A DNA stretch of 46,761 bases, taken from the NCBI GenBank assembly GCA_938085045.1, contig CALKGI010000046.1, positions 1-46,761 on the forward strand, read 5' to 3'. Of the stretch, positions 35,813-43,485 are shown piece by piece (within the stretch, counting starts at the first letter, position 1; each line of letters starts with the position of its first letter). The notes under the pieces are model-generated. The model was not told where the DNA came from, made no database searches, and saw nothing but the letters and a program-made list of their open reading frames with translations. This DNA comes from an uncultured Alteromonadaceae bacterium. Lineage in GTDB: Bacteria; Pseudomonadota; Gammaproteobacteria; Enterobacterales; Alteromonadaceae. The translations under genes were made by a program, and so were the position numbers.

Positions 35813-35911
35813 AAAATGATGTGAACCGGCAGATAGTTATGGTTATGCTCCGGAAGTGTCCAGTGCAACAAACGATCCTGAAGTTTAAAACCTAGAAAAC
35901 GAAAATCAATG

Positions 35912-35945
35912 AGGCTATGAAGAATAAGTTCATAGCCTTTTTATT
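35912..35945 (+). terminator. Intrinsic terminator-like hairpin
   Basis: AGGCTATGAA (35912-35921) pairs perfectly with TTCATAGCCT (35929-35938), followed by a T-rich run. It shares the GGCTATGAA core with the gor terminator. It may end transcripts from the toxin-antitoxin operon or a lost gene. Confidence 0.7.
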
Positions 35946-36179
35946 GCCCTGATTAAAAAATCTCATTAATCAAGCAACTTGAACCCAACCTTCACCTAAT
36001 ATGAAAACTCTATTTATCATGTGATGAACCGGGGTCGCCAGTTTATTTAAATTGTTTGGTTAAAATACGGCTTGCTAATTGGTAATAAACTACTAGGCTA
36101 TTTTACGTTAGAGAGACATTTACCGTCGTTTTCTAATATTTTACAATACCTTATATAAATAAAATAAGAGATGATAACA

Positions 36180-36359
36180 ATGAAATTAAAACAAAAAATA
36201 TTAGCGTTAGGTGCTGGCATTGGTTTGGCACTCCCTTCTTTATCTGTGTTTGCCTCAGGTTCTTGTCAACGTTGCGAGGAAGCTTGGGAAACTTGTCATG
36301 TAATTGGTCAGAACACTTGGCAGTACTGTTATGCACTACTTAACTGCTTCCCTTGCTAA
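36180..36359 (+). CDS. Small secreted Cys-rich peptide
   Basis: 59 residues from ATG 36180, chosen because AAGAG lies nine bases upstream; ATG 36171 has that sequence directly against it. A clear signal peptide (L-G-A-G-I-G-L-A-L-P then S-L-S-V-F-A) is followed by a mature part of about 33 residues with six Cys, spaced C-x-x-C, C, C, C, x-x-C (S-C-Q-R-C-E-E-A-W and N-C-F-P-C at the ends). The acidic, Trp-bearing, disulfide-compact form recalls small secreted effector, bacteriocin or metal-binding peptides, but no family is recognised. A strong terminator follows at 36442. It stands alone, so it is probably a free-standing gene. Confidence 0.6.
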   Translation: MKLKQKILALGAGIGLALPSLSVFASGSCQRCEEAWETCHVIGQNTWQYCYALLNCFPC

Positions 36360-36441
36360 ACTAATGGTCTAATGGACCGTTGGGGTAATGCCGATCAGTT
36401 AAGCAAAAAGAGCTTGTAAAATTGGTAAAAGAGATCAAAAC

Positions 36442-36471
36442 CCGGTGATCAGTGGTCACCGGTTTTTTTTT
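36442..36471 (+). terminator. Intrinsic terminator
   Basis: CCGGTGA pairs with TCACCGG across a 7-base loop, followed by nine T. It lies 83 bp after the small peptide gene and probably ends its transcript. Confidence 0.85.
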
Positions 36472-36849
36472 ATGCAATTTTCTCCAGCACTCGCAAATGT
36501 CCCTATCAACCATCGAGAGTGTTAAAGACATAAGAGACTGATTTAATTGTTTTTTATAGTTACAATGCCACTTGACGAACCAGAGTTGATGGCGTTGACT
36601 GATCTGTTATTAGTGAACAAAATAGGGTTGATTGTGAAAAGCGATACTTGACCCCTATCCATACCAAAATACCCAAGCTATTTGCCTTTCATTTGCCCTA
36701 AAGCCCCTATTTTTAATCCCTCCTTACTTAAGGTCATCAAAATAATTCCCTAAAATATAACTGGTTTTGTTGTAACGCTGTTTGTATTATCCGGTCTCGC
36801 GATTGTTGTGCGTAAAACGGTTCTAACCACTATCACCAGGAGACACTTG
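36472..36849. other. Gap upstream of the LRR gene
   Basis: No credible gene. A 28-codon frame at 36566 is not convincing. A degenerate direct-repeat copy (GTGAAAAGCGATACTTGACC and following) lies at about 36634-36664 and matches one after the LRR gene at 39441-39471. The rest probably holds the LRR promoter. Confidence 0.5.
36634..36664 (+). repeat. Direct repeat copy 1, left of the LRR gene
   Basis: GTGAAAAGCGATACTTGACC and the following CCTATCCATACC match AGGAAAACGATACCTGACCC and CCCTACCATAAC at 39441-39471 with a few mismatches and one-base gaps. Same orientation; together they bracket the LRR gene. Confidence 0.5.
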
Positions 36850-39249
36850 ATGTCATTGAAGTTCTTAACCCCTCTTTTTTTATCCTTATTACTATTACCC
36901 GATGCGACTATAGCTGCGGATAAGGACACAACTTTATTGCCCCCGCCTTATTCCCATGAAGGTACGGACTATATACCGCAAGAACCACACCAAAGCATCT
37001 TGACCAGCACACAAAAAACCGTCAAGAGTAGCAGTGTCAACGCCGCCGCACAAAAACGTCAAATCACAGCAATTGCCACTGCCACTGCCACTGCGGGGCC
37101 ATTAATCGCTGACATCATTTTTACCGATGCCAACCTTCGGGCCTGTGTGCTGGCTGATACCACCAGCAAAAACTGGACACTGGTCAGCGAAGTCACCAGT
37201 TTAAGATGTAGCAATCACAATATTGCCGCACTGGAGGGTATGCAACAACTGACTTCATTGGACTATTTGTGGTTAGATGGCAATCAAATCACCGATGTCA
37301 CCCCATTAGCCAATTTAAGCGGGTTACAGTGGTTATTCCTTGATAGCAACCAGATTAACGATATTTCGCCAGTCGGCCAGCTGAACAATCTCAACACTTT
37401 ATATCTTCATAGCAACCAAATCAGCGACATTACCTCGTTAAACGGGTTGACGGCGTTAAACAGGCTCTATCTCAGCGATAACCAAATCCGTGATATTACC
37501 GCCCTATCCGGCTTGCAAGGCTTGCAGTATTTACTGCTAGATAGAAATCAAATCAGCGAACTGGGTGCATTAAGCCACCTCAACCAATTAAAAACTTTGT
37601 TTTTACACAGCAATGCCATCAGTGAAGTCAGTGCTCTTAGTGGTTTAACTCAAATGACCCGCTTGCATCTGTCAGGCAACCAGATTACTGATTTGTCGGC
37701 GCTCAGTGCGTTAACCGCACTTGAATGGCTGTTGCTGGGTGGCAATCAAATCAGCGATATTGCCCCACTGGTTTCATTAACCAACCTGCAATTGCTCGAC
37801 CTTAATATCAACAACATCAGTGATATAAGCGCCTTAGCCCCACTGGTTGCGCTGCAAACCCTGTACATTGGTTACAATCAAATCACTGATATCAACCCAT
37901 TGACTAACCTGACGGCACTGAATGTTTTATTACTGCAAGATAATCAGATCAGTGATATAACGCCGTTGGCGGGTTTGGTCAGCTTGCAGATTTTGTATTT
38001 GCAATATAATCAGATAGCCAATCTTGACGATACATTGAACAACCTGACTCAGGCGAGCACCATTAATTTAACGGCCAATAACCAGCTCGCCTGTCATCAA
38101 CTCGACGCACTTGAGACGGCGCTGGGCCAAGGCGTTGTTTTTAAGCCCGCCAGTTGTGTTGCCTCGCCGTTAATCAGCGATATTCATTTTAGTGATGCCA
38201 ATCTGGCCGCCTGTGTGCAAGCAACCGCCGCCAGCAAGGCATGGACGCTAACCTCTGAGGTCATCGAACTCAATTGTGGTAATAAAAACATAAGCGATTT
38301 AAACGGTTTGCAACACTTTAACGCTTTAACCGTTTTGACTTTCGAGAATAATCAGATTTCTAATCTGGCTCCCTTGGCTGGTTTAAGCGAATTAAAACTC
38401 TTACTTTTTTACCATAACGATGTCAGCGATTTATCACCGTTGGCCAATTTGACCTCATTATATTATCTGAATCTTAATTATAATCCGGTGACAGATATAT
38501 CAATGCTGGGCAACTTGCACGCATTAGAACTCTTATCTATTGGTGGTTATGATGAAACAAACGAACTGACAGATGTTGCTGTGCTGGCAAACTTTAGTGC
38601 ACTGAACGTTTTGAACATTAATGTCAGCAAAACCGTCGATATATCGGCAGTGAGTAATCTAACCGCATTGACCCGCCTGTACATTAGAGGCAGCCGAACC
38701 ACAGAATTATCGATGCTGAGCAATTTAACCGCCTTGACAACACTGGGTTTAAATAATGGCTTGCTTAGTGATATCTCTGCATTGACTCATTTAACTAAAT
38801 TGCGGAATCTGAGCTTGTGGGGCAATCAAATCAACGACTTATCTGGGCTGACTAATTTAACGACATTAACGTCACTGAGTTTGGATAAAAATCGACTCAC
38901 CAATGCATCATTAACGTCATTGGGCAACTTAACTAAATTGGTTACGTTGCGATTCAGTGACAATCAAATTAGTGATATCTCTGCGTTAGCGAACCTCAGT
39001 TTATTGGAGGGCCTAATAGTGGAAAACAACCAAATCTCAGATGTATCTGTAGTCGCTAACTTACCGGCGTTGCGTTCTGTTAAAGTGACCAATAACCAAA
39101 TCACCGATGTCTCGCCGTTTAGCGGCTTAACCAGACTGAGTTATTTGCTTTTAAGAGGCAATAACAACATCACCTGTGCCGATCTCAATTCTCTCGAAGC
39201 GGCTGTGGGTAGTGGCGTTGTCACCCGGCCCAGCAGTTGTCTGCCATAG
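36850..39249 (+). CDS. Exported leucine-rich-repeat protein with two capped modules
   Basis: 799 residues from ATG 36850, preceded by AGGAG seven bases upstream; the longer GTG frame at 36808 lacks this. A signal peptide ends near T-I-A-A-D. Residues about 95-430 form module 1: an N-terminal cap (F-T-D-A-N-L-R-A-C-V) then about 12 repeats of 22 residues with consensus L-x-x-N-Q-I-x-D-I-x-x-L, as in internalin/SDS22-type LRRs, closed by a Cys cap (L-A-C-H-Q-L). Residues about 440-799 repeat the whole plan with cap F-S-D-A-N-L-A-A-C-V and end in the like cap I-T-C-A-D-L. Module 2 is more degenerate. A run of three GCCACT hexamers sits at 37075-37092. Probably a secreted or surface protein-binding factor; no partner is visible. 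Confidence 0.88.
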   Translation: MSLKFLTPLFLSLLLLPDATIAADKDTTLLPPPYSHEGTDYIPQEPHQSILTSTQKTVKSSSVNAAAQKRQITAIATATATAGPLIADIIFTDANLRACVLADTTSKNWTLVSEVTSLRCSNHNIAALEGMQQLTSLDYLWLDGNQITDVTPLANLSGLQWLFLDSNQINDISPVGQLNNLNTLYLHSNQISDITSLNGLTALNRLYLSDNQIRDITALSGLQGLQYLLLDRNQISELGALSHLNQLKTLFLHSNAISEVSALSGLTQMTRLHLSGNQITDLSALSALTALEWLLLGGNQISDIAPLVSLTNLQLLDLNINNISDISALAPLVALQTLYIGYNQITDINPLTNLTALNVLLLQDNQISDITPLAGLVSLQILYLQYNQIANLDDTLNNLTQASTINLTANNQLACHQLDALETALGQGVVFKPASCVASPLISDIHFSDANLAACVQATAASKAWTLTSEVIELNCGNKNISDLNGLQHFNALTVLTFENNQISNLAPLAGLSELKLLLFYHNDVSDLSPLANLTSLYYLNLNYNPVTDISMLGNLHALELLSIGGYDETNELTDVAVLANFSALNVLNINVSKTVDISAVSNLTALTRLYIRGSRTTELSMLSNLTALTTLGLNNGLLSDISALTHLTKLRNLSLWGNQINDLSGLTNLTTLTSLSLDKNRLTNASLTSLGNLTKLVTLRFSDNQISDISALANLSLLEGLIVENNQISDVSVVANLPALRSVKVTNNQITDVSPFSGLTRLSYLLLRGNNNITCADLNSLEAAVGSGVVTRPSSCLP

Positions 39250-39471
39250 GTTGCGATAGGTTGATAGTTAGGGCCAAGACGGTCGCGATGCAGCGGCAGG
39301 TTTTTGCTTCAGGCAAAGCCTAAGTTCCTACATCCGTTTAGGCAGTGCAAACGAACAGACTAAAGTTTTGAGTTAAAATTACAAGCGATAAACAAAATAC
39401 TGCTGGAAGGTAGTCCATTTTAAAAAAGAATAGGCGGATCAGGAAAACGATACCTGACCCCCCTACCATAA
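39250..39471. repeat. Intergenic repeats, including direct repeat copy 2
   Basis: A REP-like stretch (GATGCAGCGGCAGG... ending TCCTACAT) at about 39288-39335 resembles that at 31690-31765. Direct repeat copy 2 (AGGAAAACGATACCTGACCC) is at 39441-39471 and matches copy 1 at 36634-36664. It abuts the stop of the minus-strand repeat-protein gene. Confidence 0.45.
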
Positions 39472-40632
39472 CTACTTATTAGCTTGTTGACGCGTCATCT
39501 TTAATGCAGCCTCGGCGGTACTTGAATATGGATGAACACCGTTTTTGACTAACTTTTGATAAAGTATAATTGCCTCATCATATCGACCTTGCTTAACCAA
39601 CGTATCGGCAAGCCAAGATGCTGCCTGCCCCGGTTTACCAGTTGTGAGTGCACTTGCCTGCCGAAGTGCTGTAATACGCCGCTCCCCGCTCAACAGCAGG
39701 GCATATACCAGATAATATTTCTCAGGTTGTTCTCCTGTGAGCTTGATGTCTTCAAGTAAATCTCTAAGTTCAATTTGAATATCCGGAAACTGTTTTTGCA
39801 GTTGATGTTTGTTTGGTAACAAGTACTTTAATGCAGACAATAACTTTGCGCTATCTTGCTTAAGGCGTGCTTTGCTTGGCGTTTCTTTATTTTGTGAATT
39901 GGCATCGACGACCAAACGAATGCAACGCAGACAAATAGCTTCACCATCGAGACGAAAAACCAAAGGGTCACAACTTTGCGTCAATTGATTGATGGCAATA
40001 TCATAAGACTGCGGATGTTCATAGACCCCCATTTCACGTAATATTTCGCTCCGCAATTGAGCCTTGGCGAACTTCTCAGATTCTTTATACAGTGCTTCAT
40101 AGAGTGAGATCCCTAAATGCCAACCTTGTTTTCCCACGAATTGCGCATAGCCTTTTCTGAGCACTTGCAATCCTTCTTTACGCTCGTTATCAGAGCCCTT
40201 TAACAGCACACTTGACAGTGTTTTCCAAACAAATGAATAAGTTGGATCGATTGTCAAAATTCGTCGCCAAATGATAATTTGTTCGCTTGTTGGTAAATAG
40301 ATACTGGAGCCATTCAAGGCTGTTACATTATTAGGTTCAATCTCAAGCGCCTTGTGATAGGTTGCAGTGACCTTTTTTCGCCAATGCTCTCTAGGCATTT
40401 TATCGGGTAGTTTAAAGCTCAAATTTAAATAAGCTGTTGCTAAACGCAACAGGTCATCGACGCTATTTTTATGTTCCAGTTTATTAATCAAAGCCTTGCA
40501 TTTAGGTAATGATACAGGTAATTCTTTCATGCATAATTGTTGTACCACAGGATATTGAATCGTCTCATATGCAACTACAGGAGTTATGATAAAAAAACCA
40601 CAAAGTATTAATAACAAATTTGTAATTTTCAT
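39472..40632 (-). CDS. Exported TPR-like repeat protein coupled to the GHTHP gene
   Basis: 386 residues. A signal peptide (L-L-L-I-L-C-G-F-F-I-I-T-P-V-V-A) precedes a mostly helical protein with paired helices like TPR units, for example H-K-A-L-E-I-E-P-N-N-V-T-A-L-N and Y-D-E-A-I-I-L-Y-Q-K-L-V-K-N-G. Several Cys lie in the first half and in a C-x-R-C-I-R-L-V segment. Its start overlaps the upstream stop (ATGA), so it is translationally coupled to the preceding ORF. The pair could be an effector and its periplasmic partner (for example an immunity protein), but this is inference. Confidence 0.65.
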   Translation of the reverse strand: MKITNLLLILCGFFIITPVVAYETIQYPVVQQLCMKELPVSLPKCKALINKLEHKNSVDDLLRLATAYLNLSFKLPDKMPREHWRKKVTATYHKALEIEPNNVTALNGSSIYLPTSEQIIIWRRILTIDPTYSFVWKTLSSVLLKGSDNERKEGLQVLRKGYAQFVGKQGWHLGISLYEALYKESEKFAKAQLRSEILREMGVYEHPQSYDIAINQLTQSCDPLVFRLDGEAICLRCIRLVVDANSQNKETPSKARLKQDSAKLLSALKYLLPNKHQLQKQFPDIQIELRDLLEDIKLTGEQPEKYYLVYALLLSGERRITALRQASALTTGKPGQAASWLADTLVKQGRYDEAIILYQKLVKNGVHPYSSTAEAALKMTRQQANK

Positions 40633-41072
40633 GGCAAGGTACTCTCGTGCTGTGAACCTTCTCGCATGACCTTAACAGAATCCCGAAATGGAGTACTCAG
40701 ATAATCATCTGCTTGCGTATAAATATGAGACAATTTGTCACCATCGCTAGATGCTTCATTTAACGTATTCAAAATAGCCAAATCCAATAGAGACACGTCG
40801 GCTTTTACACCGCCACAACCTATACCAGCATTGTATTCATCGGGGTCATAAAATAATGGATGAGTGTGCCCGATGCCTTTTATCGCGTTATCTTTTGTCA
40901 TTTCACCCGGGTCATTCCATGGCTTTACACGACAGGGGTCTTGCGCCTGATTTGGCGCAAACGAATGCGTTAAATACTGTGATTCGATAACGTTTGGCTC
41001 TGTTTTTAACTGCTGTTCGCCAGCATTGTTATCGCGATACAATAAACTGCCATCAAAGAGGGGGGGTGTAAG
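40629..41072 (-). pseudogene. 5'-truncated ORF with a GHTHP motif
   Basis: The frame is open from a TGA at 41073 down to 40629. It has no ATG; a TTG at 41042 gives 137 residues. Upstream codons still read as protein (P-L-F-D-G-S-L-L-Y-R-D-N-N). The motif I-G-H-T-H-P with nearby D-P-D-E-Y recalls the G/V-H-T-H-P of JAB-type or DUF4329-type domains at the tips of Rhs-like toxins (by eye). The front of the gene appears to have been lost at the junction with the abgT-side DNA. It may be a remnant of an Rhs C-terminal tip, with the coupled downstream gene as a partner. Its translation is uncertain. Confidence 0.45.
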
Positions 41073-41081
41073 TCATTTATT

Positions 41082-41113
41082 CAATATACAAACGTTTCAA
41101 ACGCTTGTATATT
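41082..41113 (-). terminator. Hairpin between abgT-type gene and truncated ORF
   Basis: AATATACAA pairs perfectly with TTGTATATT, extended by CG/CG with one mismatch, around a 7-base loop. It lies just downstream of the AbgT stop, so it may end that transcript, but no T-run is obvious. Confidence 0.45.
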
Positions 41114-41141
41114 GATCACCCCTCCCCTGCGCACGCTTGTT

Positions 41142-42737
41142 TTATGGCTGGTAATAAATAGGTGAACCAGGGCCTACTGGTAAGCCAAAACCGAATACCC
41201 ATACGTAGAATAGTACTATCCAACCGATTAAAAATACGATGCTGTAAGGTAACATCGTGGCCACTAGCGTACCAATCCCCATGTCTTTTTTGTACTTGGT
41301 GGCAACCGCTAATATTAAGCCGAAATAACTCATCATCGGGGTAATGAGGTTAGTAACTGAATCGCCGATTCTATAGGCCGCCTGAATGGTTTCAGGGGCA
41401 TAACCAATTAACATCAACATTGGGACAAAGATAGGGGCTGTTGCTGCCCATTGGGCAGAAGACGAACCTAAGGTTAAATTGATTAACGCACATAATAAGA
41501 TAAATCCAATAAATACTTCCGGTCCAGTCATGCTCAGTGCTTGCAGTAACTCCGCGCCATTAATGGCGATGATAGTGCCAAAATTAGTCCATTTAAAGAA
41601 CGACACAAATTGCGCAGCAAAGAATACCAGTACAATATACATGCCCATTGAACTAATACTTTTTGACATCGCATCAATGACATCTTTGTCATTTTTCATG
41701 GTGCCAACGACCTTGCCGTAAACAAATCCCGGTATGGCAAACGTAATAAAAATGAATGCGACTATGCCTTTTAGAAAAGGAGAGCCAGACACTAAACCGG
41801 TTTGAGGATGTCGTAATATGCCGCCTTCAGGAATTATCGTCAGCGCGAGCACAATACACATCAGTAAAAATGTAAAGCCTGCCCAACGAAGCCCTTTTTT
41901 CTCTAATGGCGTGATTTTATCAACTGTGTTTGCTGATAAATCTATGCTCGCCTCACTTGGATCATATTTTCCTAGGCGGGGCTCTACAATTTTTTCGGTG
42001 ATCAAAGTGCCTAAAATGGCTATCAAGAAAGTAGAAACCATCATGAAATACCAATTGGCTTCAGGACCCACCACGTAATCAGGGGCTATGATTTGTGCAG
42101 CAGGCGTGGTGATGCCCGCCAGTAATGGGTCGATAGTACCCAGTAGTAAATTGGCGCTGTAACCACCAGAAACCCCAGCAAAAGCAGCCGCTAAACCGGC
42201 CAGTGGGTGCCGACCGAGGCTGTGAAATATCATCGCTGCCAGCGGAATTAATACCACATAACCCAATTCAGAAGCGGTATTAGAAAGAATGGCCGCAAAA
42301 ACAATCGCGAAGGTCACAAAACGTTTAGATGCTCCCATGACCATATTGCGCATGGTTGCAGACAATAAGCCTGAATGTTCGGCAACACTAACACCTAAAA
42401 TGGCGACCAATACAGTGCCCAGTGGCGCAAAGCCGGTAAAATTGGTGACCAGCCCGGTGACTATTCGATGTAAACCTTCTACTGACAAAAGGTTGACCAC
42501 TTCAATGATGCCATCAGGTGCTCGACCTTTAGCGCCCACAGGACGAGGGTCTATTGCACTTAAACCGAACCAGTCGGCAATGCCACTGCCAACGATAATG
42601 GCGACACAAAAAATCGCGAATAAAGTGATTGGGTGTGGCAATAAATTGCCTAGAAATTCTACCGTGGCTAAAAAGCGATTAAATAGTCCACTTTGCTGTT
42701 CGTTTTCTGGCTGGTTTTTGGTAGCCGATGTAGTCAT
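41142..42737 (-). CDS. AbgT-family transporter
   Basis: 531 residues with about 11-13 hydrophobic helices. The N-terminal F-L-A-T-V-E-F-L-G-N-L-L-P-H-P and later S-A-Q-W-A-A-T-A-P-I-F-V-P-M motif, plus P-M-M-S-Y-F-G-L-I, match AbgT/MtrF transporters. AbgT takes up p-aminobenzoyl-glutamate and relatives such as MtrF export sulfonamide-type compounds (family knowledge). The length is usual for the family (about 510-530). It is a single gene with a 3' hairpin at 41082. Substrate direction cannot be decided from sequence. Confidence 0.9.
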   Translation of the reverse strand: MTTSATKNQPENEQQSGLFNRFLATVEFLGNLLPHPITLFAIFCVAIIVGSGIADWFGLSAIDPRPVGAKGRAPDGIIEVVNLLSVEGLHRIVTGLVTNFTGFAPLGTVLVAILGVSVAEHSGLLSATMRNMVMGASKRFVTFAIVFAAILSNTASELGYVVLIPLAAMIFHSLGRHPLAGLAAAFAGVSGGYSANLLLGTIDPLLAGITTPAAQIIAPDYVVGPEANWYFMMVSTFLIAILGTLITEKIVEPRLGKYDPSEASIDLSANTVDKITPLEKKGLRWAGFTFLLMCIVLALTIIPEGGILRHPQTGLVSGSPFLKGIVAFIFITFAIPGFVYGKVVGTMKNDKDVIDAMSKSISSMGMYIVLVFFAAQFVSFFKWTNFGTIIAINGAELLQALSMTGPEVFIGFILLCALINLTLGSSSAQWAATAPIFVPMLMLIGYAPETIQAAYRIGDSVTNLITPMMSYFGLILAVATKYKKDMGIGTLVATMLPYSIVFLIGWIVLFYVWVFGFGLPVGPGSPIYYQP

Positions 42738-43333
42738 ATTTATATTTTCTTATATTGCTGATAATTCACTGTGCAACATATCATGTACATATGTTTGGCT
42801 CCAGTGAAAATAGGTGCCAGAGTCGAATGGTACTTACTTAAGGAATGTTTCTTTATAAATCAACTTGGTAAAGGATGTTTCTTTGAAATTAAAATTATCA
42901 CCTGACCGGCGCCTTTCAAAAGCCATTGTCACCAATTTGTTGGCTGGAATCATAAACTGCCCCCTGCCCACAGGGCTATTTGCTGATGAACTATTTCTAA
43001 TCTATTGAGTTCAAATCTGTATGGTATAAACCCGTTCACCCCCAGTCATGTCCCTGTGCTCCTTGCTTAACCAGAAGGATAAAGGAGTTATATGAATGGG
43101 TTATAGGTAAAGAGGCTGGTGGCTTGCTTTATATTACTATTTTCGAATAGACTTTTTTGTTTACTAAGTCCATCGACATTTAGCAGCGAGTGGTCAGCCG
43201 GTTTGGCACTGGCCTCGTGTGGCCATTAGATTATATTCACCTGATAAATGTGGTCTTTTTGTAGTCAAGTTTGGTGTAGAAGCATAGGTAACTGGGTAGC
43301 AATTGCAATCGATGAGCGTGACTAAAGTCTCGC
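42738..43333. other. Intergenic interval with short repeats
   Basis: About 600 bp with no credible gene. Two near copies of AGGAATGTTTCTTT / AAGGATGTTTCTTT lie at 42841-42854 and 42871-42884. A repeat at about 42915-42968 (TTCAAAAGCCATTGTCACCA and following) matches 46406-46460. The remainder shows nothing recognisable. Confidence 0.5.
42915..42968 (+). repeat. Dispersed repeat copy 1, right of abgT-type gene
   Basis: TTCAAAAGCCATTG...CAATTTGTTGGCTGG...ATAAACTGCCCCCTGCCC resembles 46406-46460 in the same orientation at roughly 80 percent by eye. The two copies bracket the DUF4855-like gene. Confidence 0.5.
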
Positions 43334-43480
43334 CTACGGCCCAGAACACCTTTGCAAAACAATATCTTCCTCAAATGAATCAATAGTAATTTTGAATCGA
43401 GAAAGTAAATCTGTGCCGATGAATCCATTGATATGCATGTCACCTTGGAGGTTGCCAAACTCAATTTCCGGCAACCCCCA
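43334..43480 (-). pseudogene. Retropepsin-like aspartic protease C-terminal remnant
   Basis: A frame of about 48 codons ends at TAG 43334 and reads L-P-E-I-E-F-G-N-L-Q-G-D-M-H then I-N-G-F-I-G-T-D-L-L-S-R-F-K-I-T-I-D. The I-x-G-x-I-G-x-D-x-L-x-x-F pattern is the C-terminal half of bacterial retropepsin-like clan AA aspartic proteases. The catalytic D-[ST]-G half is absent, so it is a fragment. Its upstream end lies against the stop of the DUF4855-like gene. Confidence 0.45.
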
Positions 43481-43485
43481 TAAAG

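Noticed and set aside
34771..36471. Possible CRISPR or tRNA features in the intergenic hairpins
   Set aside because: The hairpins are isolated terminators or palindromes, with no regular spacing or cloverleaf.
42289..42807. 172-codon plus-strand frame opposite the AbgT-type gene
   Set aside because: It is antisense to a well-supported transporter and shows no family features.
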